A stretch of 64,000 nucleotides of DNA from Ladona fulva. Taxonomy: Eukaryota; Arthropoda; Insecta; Odonata; Libellulidae. Position 1 is the first letter of the stretch; each line of letters opens with the position of its first letter. Below the pieces are notes generated by a model. The model was not told the origin of the DNA and did no database searches. It was given only the letters and a program-made list of their open reading frames with translations. Shown piece after piece: positions 22,833 to 34,700 of this stretch. Location: the NCBI GenBank assembly GCA_000376725.2, contig KZ312439.1:267316-331315 (forward strand), in the 5' to 3' direction. The position numbers were made by a program, and so were the translations under genes.

Positions 22833-23782
22833 GTGAGTCTAAAAAATACCTACAGAGAGCCGAATTCCGATCTGACTCACATGAGGAAATCCAATCAACG
22901 AAAGCAAAGCGCTTTCGTGCCTTTAAGGACTGCTAAATAAACGTTAATTTTCCCAGGAAATTGGATTGAGTGTAGAAGCAACCTTTAGGGACCGTGAGAC
23001 GAGGGAACAGGAGTGAAATGGCTAACCTATTAGCTTCACCATTCAATTAGATCTCAGAGATAAACAAGTAAGATTCTAGTTGCCTTCGGAGGAATCTGAA
23101 ACAGAGGAAGAAAAAGTAACGGAAGAAGGAATTTCTCTTTGATCACGGACGGTACGGGAGAGTTTATTGTGAGATCATTGGAGATGTCTCATGTATTTTA
23201 GCCGAGCGAAGAAATGAGGTAAAGGGAGTGTGGAGAGGCGGCATATGGTCAGGGAAGGGTGAAGGTAAAGGAGGTCTAAAGGCCAAAGTTCGTCCTAAGC
23301 TAGCGCAGATAGTGCGCTATCTGGTAGCGGTAGAGCGAAACTTCTCTTTGCGGGTCTCTTATTTAAAAGTAATCATTTCGAAATGAACTGAAAATGACAC
23401 ATATTAAACAAATCTCGAGTAACCTACTAAGCATAGCTCGCACCCTACCTTTCCTCATTTGTAATCCTAAGAAAAGAGAAAAAATCGGCTTGGCATTGTA
23501 CGTAGCGATGTTTGTCATATTTAGGTTATAACTAAAGTAAGAGTAATCTTATAGTCTTTAAAATTTAATGCTGTAACGGGAAAATAATCGATAAAAACAC
23601 CAAAATTTTCATAGAGAAAAATTCACCTGTATCGGATGCAATCAAGATAGGGAGAGGATAATTTAGACTGGTGGTTCACAACCTTCTCTTTCTTGTGGCG
23701 CCCTCTCAAAATTCATACATCCCACTGCCCCCTTCCACCACATTTACTATCAGTTGGTAATAAGGGTTATAATTTTCGATAT
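22833..23782 (+). repeat. 950 bp direct repeat, right copy
   Basis: Second copy of 15399-16349, ending at the n at 23783 that also marks the left edge of the satellite array. The hAT-like stretch lies at 23668 in this copy. Confidence 0.9.
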
Positions 23783-23783
23783 N
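23783..23783. other. Ambiguous base, probable contig join
   Basis: Single n between the 950 bp repeat and the first satellite unit. The true left edge of the satellite is therefore unknown. Confidence 0.75.
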
Positions 23784-26700
23784 CTCAAATAACTCAAATG
23801 GTATTGTAAAATGTAAAATCTTCAATGTCTGCTCTTATAGAACCTAAAAATAAATCTATAATTCTTATTACAGCTTAAATGATACCGAGATTAAGTGACA
23901 GAGTGCTCAAATAACTCAAATGGTATTGTAAAATGTAAAATCTTCAATGTCTGCTCTTATAGAACCTAAAAATAAATCTATAATTCTTATTACAGCTTAA
24001 ATGATACCGAGATTAAGTGACAGAGTGCTCAAATAACTCAAATGGTATTGTAAAATGTAAAATCTTCAATGTCTGCTCTTATAGAACCTAAAAATAAATC
24101 TATAATTCTTATTACAGCTTAAATGATACCGAGATTAAGTGACAGAGTGCTCAAATAACTCAAATGGTATTGTAAAATGTAAAATCTTCAATGTCTGCTC
24201 TTATAGAACCTAAAAATAAATCTATAATTCTTATTACAGCTTAAATGATACCGAGATTAAGTGACAGAGTGCTCAAATAACTCAAATGGTATTGTAAAAT
24301 GTAAAATCTTCAATGTCTGCTCTTATAGAACCTAAAAATAAATCTATAATTCTTATTACAGCTTAAATGATACCGAGATTAAGTGACAGAGTGCTCAAAT
24401 AACTCAAATGGTATTGTAAAATGTAAAATCTTCAATGTCTGCTCTTATAGAACCTAAAAATAAATCTATAATTCTTATTACAGCTTAAATGATACCGAGA
24501 TTAAGTGACAGAGTGCTCAAATAACTCAAATGGTATTGTAAAATGTAAAATCTTCAATGTCTGCTCTTATAGAACCTAAAAATAAATCTATAATTCTTAT
24601 TACAGCTTAAATGATACCGAGATTAAGTGACAGAGTGCTCAAATAACTCAAATGGTATTGTAAAATGTAAAATCTTCAATGTCTGCTCTTATAGAACCTA
24701 AAAATAAATCTATAATTCTTATTACAGCTTAAATGATACCGAGATTAAGTGACAGAGTGCTCAAATAACTCAAATGGTATTGTAAAATGTAAAATCTTCA
24801 ATGTCTGCTCTTATAGAACCTAAAAATAAATCTATAATTCTTATTACAGCTTAAATGATACCGAGATTAAGTGACAGAGTGCTCAAATAACTCAAATGGT
24901 ATTGTAAAATGTAAAATCTTCAATGTCTGCTCTTATAGAACCTAAAAATAAATCTATAATTCTTATTACAGCTTAAATGATACCGAGATTAAGTGACAGA
25001 GTGCTCAAATAACTCAAATGGTATTGTAAAATGTAAAATCTTCAATGTCTGCTCTTATAGAACCTAAAAATAAATCTATAATTCTTATTACAGCTTAAAT
25101 GATACCGAGATTAAGTGACAGAGTGCTCAAATAACTCAAATGGTATTGTAAAATGTAAAATCTTCAATGTCTGCTCTTATAGAACCTAAAAATAAATCTA
25201 TAATTCTTATTACAGCTTAAATGATACCGAGATTAAGTGACAGAGTGCTCAAATAACTCAAATGGTATTGTAAAATGTAAAATCTTCAATGTCTGCTCTT
25301 ATAGAACCTAAAAATAAATCTATAATTCTTATTACAGCTTAAATGATACCGAGATTAAGTGACAGAGTGCTCAAATAACTCAAATGGTATTGTAAAATGT
25401 AAAATCTTCAATGTCTGCTCTTATAGAACCTAAAAATAAATCTATAATTCTTATTACAGCTTAAATGATACCGAGATTAAGTGACAGAGTGCTCAAATAA
25501 CTCAAATGGTATTGTAAAATGTAAAATCTTCAATGTCTGCTCTTATAGAACCTAAAAATAAATCTATAATTCTTATTACAGCTTAAATGATACCGAGATT
25601 AAGTGACAGAGTGCTCAAATAACTCAAATGGTATTGTAAAATGTAAAATCTTCAATGTCTGCTCTTATAGAACCTAAAAATAAATCTATAATTCTTATTA
25701 CAGCTTAAATGATACCGAGATTAAGTGACAGAGTGCTCAAATAACTCAAATGGTATTGTAAAATGTAAAATCTTCAATGTCTGCTCTTATAGAACCTAAA
25801 AATAAATCTATAATTCTTATTACAGCTTAAATGATACCGAGATTAAGTGACAGAGTGCTCAAATAACTCAAATGGTATTGTAAAATGTAAAATCTTCAAT
25901 GTCTGCTCTTATAGAACCTAAAAATAAATCTATAATTCTTATTACAGCTTAAATGATACCGAGATTAAGTGACAGAGTGCTCAAATAACTCAAATGGTAT
26001 TGTAAAATGTAAAATCTTCAATGTCTGCTCTTATAGAACCTAAAAATAAATCTATAATTCTTATTACAGCTTAAATGATACCGAGATTAAGTGACAGAGT
26101 GCTCAAATAACTCAAATGGTATTGTAAAATGTAAAATCTTCAATGTCTGCTCTTATAGAACCTAAAAATAAATCTATAATTCTTATTACAGCTTAAATGA
26201 TACCGAGATTAAGTGACAGAGTGCTCAAATAACTCAAATGGTATTGTAAAATGTAAAATCTTCAATGTCTGCTCTTATAGAACCTAAAAATAAATCTATA
26301 ATTCTTATTACAGCTTAAATGATACCGAGATTAAGTGACAGAGTGCTCAAATAACTCAAATGGTATTGTAAAATGTAAAATCTTCAATGTCTGCTCTTAT
26401 AGAACCTAAAAATAAATCTATAATTCTTATTACAGCTTAAATGATACCGAGATTAAGTGACAGAGTGCTCAAATAACTCAAATGGTATTGTAAAATGTAA
26501 AATCTTCAATGTCTGCTCTTATAGAACCTAAAAATAAATCTATAATTCTTATTACAGCTTAAATGATACCGAGATTAAGTGACAGAGTGCTCAAATAACT
26601 CAAATGGTATTGTAAAATGTAAAATCTTCAATGTCTGCTCTTATAGAACCTAAAAATAAATCTATAATTCTTATTACAGCTTAAATGATACCGAGATTAA

Positions 26701-29662
26701 GTGACAGAGTGCTCAAATAACTCAAATGGTATTGTAAAATGTAAAATCTTCAATGTCTGCTCTTATAGAACCTAAAAATAAATCTATAATTCTTATTACA
26801 GCTTAAATGATACCGAGATTAAGTGACAGAGTGCTCAAATAACTCAAATGGTATTGTAAAATGTAAAATCTTCAATGTCTGCTCTTATAGAACCTAAAAA
26901 TAAATCTATAATTCTTATTACAGCTTAAATGATACCGAGATTAAGTGACAGAGTGCTCAAATAACTCAAATGGTATTGTAAAATGTAAAATCTTCAATGT
27001 CTGCTCTTATAGAACCTAAAAATAAATCTATAATTCTTATTACAGCTTAAATGATACCGAGATTAAGTGACAGAGTGCTCAAATAACTCAAATGGTATTG
27101 TAAAATGTAAAATCTTCAATGTCTGCTCTTATAGAACCTAAAAATAAATCTATAATTCTTATTACAGCTTAAATGATACCGAGATTAAGTGACAGAGTGC
27201 TCAAATAACTCAAATGGTATTGTAAAATGTAAAATCTTCAATGTCTGCTCTTATAGAACCTAAAAATAAATCTATAATTCTTATTACAGCTTAAATGATA
27301 CCGAGATTAAGTGACAGAGTGCTCAAATAACTCAAATGGTATTGTAAAATGTAAAATCTTCAATGTCTGCTCTTATAGAACCTAAAAATAAATCTATAAT
27401 TCTTATTACAGCTTAAATGATACCGAGATTAAGTGACAGAGTGCTCAAATAACTCAAATGGTATTGTAAAATGTAAAATCTTCAATGTCTGCTCTTATAG
27501 AACCTAAAAATAAATCTATAATTCTTATTACAGCTTAAATGATACCGAGATTAAGTGACAGAGTGCTCAAATAACTCAAATGGTATTGTAAAATGTAAAA
27601 TCTTCAATGTCTGCTCTTATAGAACCTAAAAATAAATCTATAATTCTTATTACAGCTTAAATGATACCGAGATTAAGTGACAGAGTGCTCAAATAACTCA
27701 AATGGTATTGTAAAATGTAAAATCTTCAATGTCTGCTCTTATAGAACCTAAAAATAAATCTATAATTCTTATTACAGCTTAAATGATACCGAGATTAAGT
27801 GACAGAGTGCTCAAATAACTCAAATGGTATTGTAAAATGTAAAATCTTCAATGTCTGCTCTTATAGAACCTAAAAATAAATCTATAATTCTTATTACAGC
27901 TTAAATGATACCGAGATTAAGTGACAGAGTGCTCAAATAACTCAAATGGTATTGTAAAATGTAAAATCTTCAATGTCTGCTCTTATAGAACCTAAAAATA
28001 AATCTATAATTCTTATTACAGCTTAAATGATACCGAGATTAAGTGACAGAGTGCTCAAATAACTCAAATGGTATTGTAAAATGTAAAATCTTCAATGTCT
28101 GCTCTTATAGAACCTAAAAATAAATCTATAATTCTTATTACAGCTTAAATGATACCGAGATTAAGTGACAGAGTGCTCAAATAACTCAAATGGTATTGTA
28201 AAATGTAAAATCTTCAATGTCTGCTCTTATAGAACCTAAAAATAAATCTATAATTCTTATTACAGCTTAAATGATACCGAGATTAAGTGACAGAGTGCTC
28301 AAATAACTCAAATGGTATTGTAAAATGTAAAATCTTCAATGTCTGCTCTTATAGAACCTAAAAATAAATCTATAATTCTTATTACAGCTTAAATGATACC
28401 GAGATTAAGTGACAGAGTGCTCAAATAACTCAAATGGTATTGTAAAATGTAAAATCTTCAATGTCTGCTCTTATAGAACCTAAAAATAAATCTATAATTC
28501 TTATTACAGCTTAAATGATACCGAGATTAAGTGACAGAGTGCTCAAATAACTCAAATGGTATTGTAAAATGTAAAATCTTCAATGTCTGCTCTTATAGAA
28601 CCTAAAAATAAATCTATAATTCTTATTACAGCTTAAATGATACCGAGATTAAGTGACAGAGTGCTCAAATAACTCAAATGGTATTGTAAAATGTAAAATC
28701 TTCAATGTCTGCTCTTATAGAACCTAAAAATAAATCTATAATTCTTATTACAGCTTAAATGATACCGAGATTAAGTGACAGAGTGCTCAAATAACTCAAA
28801 TGGTATTGTAAAATGTAAAATCTTCAATGTCTGCTCTTATAGAACCTAAAAATAAATCTATAATTCTTATTACAGCTTAAATGATACCGAGATTAAGTGA
28901 CAGAGTGCTCAAATAACTCAAATGGTATTGTAAAATGTAAAATCTTCAATGTCTGCTCTTATAGAACCTAAAAATAAATCTATAATTCTTATTACAGCTT
29001 AAATGATACCGAGATTAAGTGACAGAGTGCTCAAATAACTCAAATGGTATTGTAAAATGTAAAATCTTCAATGTCTGCTCTTATAGAACCTAAAAATAAA
29101 TCTATAATTCTTATTACAGCTTAAATGATACCGAGATTAAGTGACAGAGTGCTCAAATAACTCAAATGGTATTGTAAAATGTAAAATCTTCAATGTCTGC
29201 TCTTATAGAACCTAAAAATAAATCTATAATTCTTATTACAGCTTAAATGATACCGAGATTAAGTGACAGAGTGCTCAAATAACTCAAATGGTATTGTAAA
29301 ATGTAAAATCTTCAATGTCTGCTCTTATAGAACCTAAAAATAAATCTATAATTCTTATTACAGCTTAAATGATACCGAGATTAAGTGACAGAGTGCTCAA
29401 ATAACTCAAATGGTATTGTAAAATGTAAAATCTTCAATGTCTGCTCTTATAGAACCTAAAAATAAATCTATAATTCTTATTACAGCTTAAATGATACCGA
29501 GATTAAGTGACAGAGTGCTCAAATAACTCAAATGGTATTGTAAAATGTAAAATCTTCAATGTCTGCTCTTATAGAACCTAAAAATAAATCTATAATTCTT
29601 ATTACAGCTTAAATGATACCGAGATTAAGTGACAGAGTGCTCAAATAACTCAAATGGTATTG
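23784..29662 (+). repeat. 122 bp satellite array, 48 full copies plus 23 bp
   Basis: Unit starts occur every 122 bp (23784, 23906, 24028 ... 29640). (29640 - 23784) / 122 gives exactly 48 complete units, followed by a 23 bp partial unit ending at 29662. By eye I see no substitution or length change between copies. The unit has 34 G or C in 122 (28% GC), stops in all frames and no open frame. Inside it are short sub-repeats: CTCAAATAACTCAAATGG (ACTCAAAT-type word twice) and GTAAAATGTAAAATC (GTAAAAT twice). The right edge passes directly into unique DNA (AATCATGGATTACTG). Such homogeneity means very recent amplification or active homogenisation, or else copies filled in by the assembler. It is not a CRISPR array, because the unit has no variable spacers. 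Confidence 0.97.
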
Positions 29663-30815
29663 AATCATGGATTACTGATACTCTTTATTCACTTGCTTAA
29701 GTAATGCCTTTGATTTCTAAACGAGTGAATTAATATGTAATTATTGAGTGAATACGTAGACTAATCAATCTTTCCACGATACTTCTAACATTCTTCCTAA
29801 TGACCACTATTAAATGATTATCTTTTAACGAAGAAAAATAATGAATGAAAATAAAAGCTGAGATTAGGATTCTCTCATCATCTCCGGAGCTCTACCGCAA
29901 ATAACTTCCACCTTAGGTAACTGAATGGACGTTTGCTAAGCGACCTTTTTCACGCCGGAAAGAGTGGCGGATGCGGAAGTGCTAGAGACACGAGCACAGT
30001 ATACATTCTCACGCAAACAAAACACTCGAAACTATGAATATCGAACGCGCGAACCCTAAACCTAAACAAAACTAACCATGACTTTCATTTATTTAGCGTC
30101 TCCCGTCTTTATTTGCAATTATCAGGTTTAAGTTCTCTGCAACGAGACATATTCTCTTGATTTCCAATTTTTAAAAATGCGAATCATACGGCATCCGTCA
30201 CATCCTCCGTGAAAAAACATCTTTTCCATCGCGAATTTGGAAACGTCCGTAACTTCAAGAATCTACCACCGATTTGTAAACATAACGTTAATAATAATAC
30301 TAATATGACCATAAATTCAGTGGACATTAAAGAAGGTGATACATGCCCTTGGATCAAACGACGTATATCGGAGCACACCTGCAGGCCATTAAAGCCTCCC
30401 TTTAATTTTAAGATGCCCTCAGTTGAATATTAATTGAGCCACGAAACCTGAACTTTGCCCGAGGCCTCACTGCAGGCGATAATTGGGTAACTTGGAAGTT
30501 AGTGATACTCTCATTTAAGGAGATTGTTATAAGGAGCACGGAACGTGACGAGCACGCGACGAGTCATCCGCAGGTATTCAATACCTCAGAATTTTCCCTA
30601 AACTTACGGCAAGAAAGTTCAAGTATCGTCAATAGCTGTATTTTCCTACATTCCGTTCAGTTCTTAGCCAAAATCACTGGAGAATTGAGAGAGTTCTAAT
30701 ACGAGGCGTAAAAATGTTGAGGTTCAAAGTGTAAATAGCGTAAAATACGAGGATCCGTTAATGTCGTGGGGGGGGGGGGCGAATTAGATTATATAACAGC
30801 CGGACTGCATTTTTA
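29663..30815. other. Unique DNA right of the satellite
   Basis: No gene recognised. Short open frames on both strands at 30184-30433 and 30502-30699 are unrecognised. A run of 12 G occurs at 30768-30779. Confidence 0.5.
30768..30779. repeat. Run of 12 G
   Basis: Homopolymer of G just before the LTR-like segment. It is rare in such AT-rich DNA and prone to length error. Confidence 0.85.
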
Positions 30816-31736
30816 TGTTACCGAGGGCAAGGAACAAGACCCCTTTTTGAGGCACCCACGCCTCGCCTTCCCGGAACCGATCCTTGGCCCTCGCCAGGGG
30901 TTGCATCAGAATCCTCCGACATCCCTTCTTTCCGAACCATCTCTTTGTCTTCACTTCCTTTTCCCAACCTTTCGCTGGGCCTTCTTCTTGGACTCAAACC
31001 TTTCCCAAATTCGTTCCAACCCTTACCCTCTGTACTTTCTTCTGGTCACCGGACCAAACCCTTTCTAGATCTTTCTCTGGACTCTTCCCGATGACCGTTT
31101 CCAAACTCTTTCCACCCCTTCCCTTCCTCCCACTGCACTTCCGTCTTGACCTCGGTCAACGACCTGCGTCCGCCATTTTCGGTTACCAAACATCTTGTAT
31201 ATAAGGGAATTCCTCGGGGATAGCAACGTCGGTCATGAGGGTGGTGAGCAGGTTGATTGGTGGTCGTCGAACGTCGGGTCGTCTGGAGGTCGGAAAGCCA
31301 CCGGTCGTCAGTAGGTCGGTCGGTCTGAGTGTCTCCACCTAATGGTGTGGACGCAGGGCCGAAGAGTGTCTGTACGGCGAGATCAGGGGAATTCTTCGGG
31401 ACGCATTCGGTCTGAGTGTCTCCACCTAATGGTGTGGACGCAGGGCCGAAGAGTGTCTGTACGGCGAGATCAGGGGAATTCTTCGGGACGCATTCGGTCT
31501 GAGTGTCTCCACCTAGTAAGGGTGTGGACGCAGGGCCGATGAGTGTCTGCGCCGCCAGCCGCGATAGGCTGGGCCCTACCGAAGTCTCCTCCAAGTGAGT
31601 AAAATACTGTGTATTTTGTACTGTTGTCAAAGGAGAATAAAAACTCTCAAGTATGATTCGCCGTCTCAATGAATATCGGCCAACCTGAAGATTGAACCCC
31701 GCGAACTTATGTCGCACGCGACCGCGCGCCACGACA
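30816..31736 (+). mobile_element. Probable solo or partial LTR
   Basis: A GC-rich island of about 0.9 kb in AT-rich DNA. It starts TGTTACCGAGGG and can be ended at CCACGACA, giving LTR-style TGT...ACA termini. In the right order it has a TATA-like box (TGTATATAAGGG, about 31196-31207), then three 87 bp repeat units, then a polyadenylation-like AATAAA at about 31635 followed by some 100 bp. That is the U3-R-U5 order of an LTR. I see no short target duplication at these exact ends, so the borders are provisional. A 228-codon open frame on the opposite strand (31046-31732) arises because the repeat length is a multiple of three, and I do not call it a gene. Confidence 0.5.
31321..31548 (+). repeat. 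87 bp tandem repeat, 2.6 copies
   Basis: Units start CGGTCTGAGTGTCTCCACCT at 31321, 31408 and 31495. The first two are essentially identical. The third is partial and differs (CACCTAGTAAGGGTGTGG instead of CACCTAATGGTGTGG, and GATGAG for GAAGAG). Because 87 is divisible by three, both strands stay open across the units. Confidence 0.92.
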
Positions 31737-34700
31737 CGATCCCTAAGTCCATTTTAAGTGAAATCCGGTTTTATGGTAAAGATTTCTGATTTCTTTTCCT
31801 ACTGTGGTATTTTTTGTGTTAATTTTCCACTAATAACATTTTTCAGCTTAAAATTATGGAAACCTACAAATACATTTCACATTCTAGCGACTTTCCATCA
31901 AGTCACACCAGCGCATATTAACTTCAATGTGAAATTTGTATTCCCTGCTGTATTACCAGATATGGAATGAAGATAAATGCTTCAATATTCTTAATAATCA
32001 CAGATTTTAAGGTTGGGAATAACAATGTTTCCATGAGCTTCTATTCCTTTCAGAAACCCCTATGAATGAGTTCTTCTCCTAATCCAGAGAACGTGATAAG
32101 TAAATAATACGAACAAAATACTAAGTTCCTGGTTACGCAGCTTGAGATAAGCTCTACTTTTTCTGAGAAAATCTCCAATGTTCTATACTTTTTCTCATAC
32201 ACTTCTACATTCGCGATGTGAGGAGATTAAATAAAAAATCAACATCTTTATTCCGGCGATACCGAGACCAAGAAATCTCCTCACCCATGAATCTTATCGC
32301 CTATGCTAATGAGCCTTATATGAAAGCTTAAAAAAAATGATTTAAATAGAGAAAAATGAAAGCGTTTGTTGATATAAAGAAAAACTCAAGCGAAACTTAG
32401 AAAATAGTATCTACAACATTACCCACTAAAAATACAAAAGTAGCCACTGAGAAGGCTTAAAACATTCGTACCAATAGTTACACTGAAAATTATAATATGA
32501 GATGAGTTATTTTCAAAAAGTAAGCACCAAGTATGCAGCTTGTTAAAAAAAATACTGGGTAGTTTAATACATGGTTCTCCTCTTTGACTGGATAACCAAG
32601 CAATGCAACAAAGAGATGAAGATAACGATGCACATACATACTACAATTCGTTATTTTTCTTGTGTTACCCTCATAAAACCGTGAAATCGCTGTTATTTTT
32701 TTCTTGTACAAAAGGCAAAGCGATGATCCTCACTGATCTTAGACGAATCTTATCTCACATAATTCTGGCACTTAACTAAAGTAATGCGAACGCCTAGGAG
32801 AGTTCACGAATGAAAAATGTGCCTCGGGAGCGATGGGCCTCTTGATTCACAATAAGGGTCCACCTAAGAGTAATCGACATTCAATCGACAGCTTGACGAA
32901 AGTGCAACGAGACGTCTTTATCTCAACTATTCCAACGAGAGTGTACCTTATAATTTAGAAGATAGTTTGACGACTCGTGATCTACTACCTGTATGATAAT
33001 CGACTAGCATGGTGCCTCAGCTTTACACCAATTCTTACCTTAGGTTACTACCCATTCTACCAAGGAGCGTTTTGCCAAAGTACAATCGACAATTTCCACA
33101 CAAGACTTACAAATCAGGAATTTAAAATTTAAAATGTGCTAAAAATGCTCAGTACAAAGGAAAATCCTTGTTGATTTAAGAGTTGCCTACAACAAGAATA
33201 GGGTGGTAACTTTCCATCCACACACGAATTAAATTATGGGAATTTAGAATTGTTCGTACTATATGCGTGGCTCTTCTAATTAGGGAGTTAAAGTAATCTG
33301 CCTAAAATGGGCAGTACAAAGGGAAATCCCGCCTCTTTCACAAAGATAAGAAAATGGTTTGAAACAAGTCTGTTCAAAAGGAAGATTAATAAAGTAAATA
33401 TTTTGATTTCTGAAAAATCTCATTAGAAAGAGCAGTCCTAAGGACATATTCTTAAACACCATAAAGTCTCAGTACCGCATGTCTCTACAGAGGAATAGGA
33501 CATTCATGCTGATGAATATATAGCCACAGATTCAGCGAGTCTATTAATTCTAAAAAGCAGTATACGAGAGGAGAAACTGTTAATGAGCTCGTTATTTTAT
33601 CGGAAGATGCTTCCTTAAGGAATATATGTTTCACATAGTAACAGAGACTGCTATTCCTTAGGGAAAAAGAGACGCTAATCAAAGTGTCGGAGAGACGCTA
33701 ACTAATAATAGTACAGACAATAGGTACTCTACCTTGCCTCTGTATGACATCTCTTCCTGTAATAAGGCGTCGGTATGAACAATGTCACTCGATGGACCAG
33801 AAATTTATGCGATAAAACAAATGGCGGTAGGAACGCTTCAGCAAGTTATCAAAACTAAATGACAGAAAAACGTCTAATAACTAAATCTCTGCTCCGCTCG
33901 TAGAGTTACACAGCACGAAATGTGTTGCGAAAGAAGGGCAACTGAAATTTAATGTTTACGTGGGAACCAAATGCAGACGAACGTTTTGCTTTTTTTGCCA
34001 AAATAATTTTTTTTTACTTTTAGCCTCTTGAAACCTCCCTCTATATTTCCAAATTCAAGTAGGAAAAGAATTAAAAACGGAAAAAATTTCGAATAGCATA
34101 TAAAAATCATATAATTTTCCCCACCTTTTTTATAACATCACCAAAGAATTCACAAAGAAGGATAAGGCTTTTCAATGTCGCAGAAAAAATTAACCCTGTC
34201 ACTTAAGGAATGAAATCTAAGAAACCGGGGTCTTCGAGATACCACACACCATCTTTCGTTACTATTTAAAACCTTAAAGATAAAAATGGCTTTGTATTGA
34301 ATGTAGATATAGAATATTTTTATTCAATATATCTTTCTTTCAGGATTATAACTACAAGTTACATGGTTTTCAGGACATGATACGCAGAGCGACATGCGAA
34401 AAAACATTTATTACGTTACTAAATATTTTGATATTTATTTAATATGTGGTAAAAAAGAGTAGCGGGACCTCCAGTGTGTTTGAGTAAATGCAACGAACAA
34501 GTAAATAAAAGATCGTATGACTCTGTTTCCTCAAACTGTTATGGGACAGCCAAGAAATACACGAAGGAAAGATTTCTTTCGCGATCTTCTCCAAATATAC
34601 ACAAAACTTCGAACACATTCACCTTTTCCGAATCGGAGAGACTTTATTCAGTTAACTTTATGGTCTTTAAACTCATACCTATTCCTTTTTCAGACGGGTA

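Noticed and set aside
15399..23782. LTR retrotransposon with 950 bp LTRs
   Set aside because: The 6.5 kb between the copies holds no recognisable retroelement protein, and the repeat ends are not defined by LTR features.
23784..29662. CRISPR-like regular array
   Set aside because: Every 122 bp is the same, so there are no unique spacers, and the setting is an animal genome. It is a satellite.
31046..31732. 228-codon reverse-strand open frame as a protein gene
   Set aside because: It spans the 87 bp repeats, whose length keeps both strands open, and opposes the TATA-to-AATAAA order. Its translation matches no family I know.
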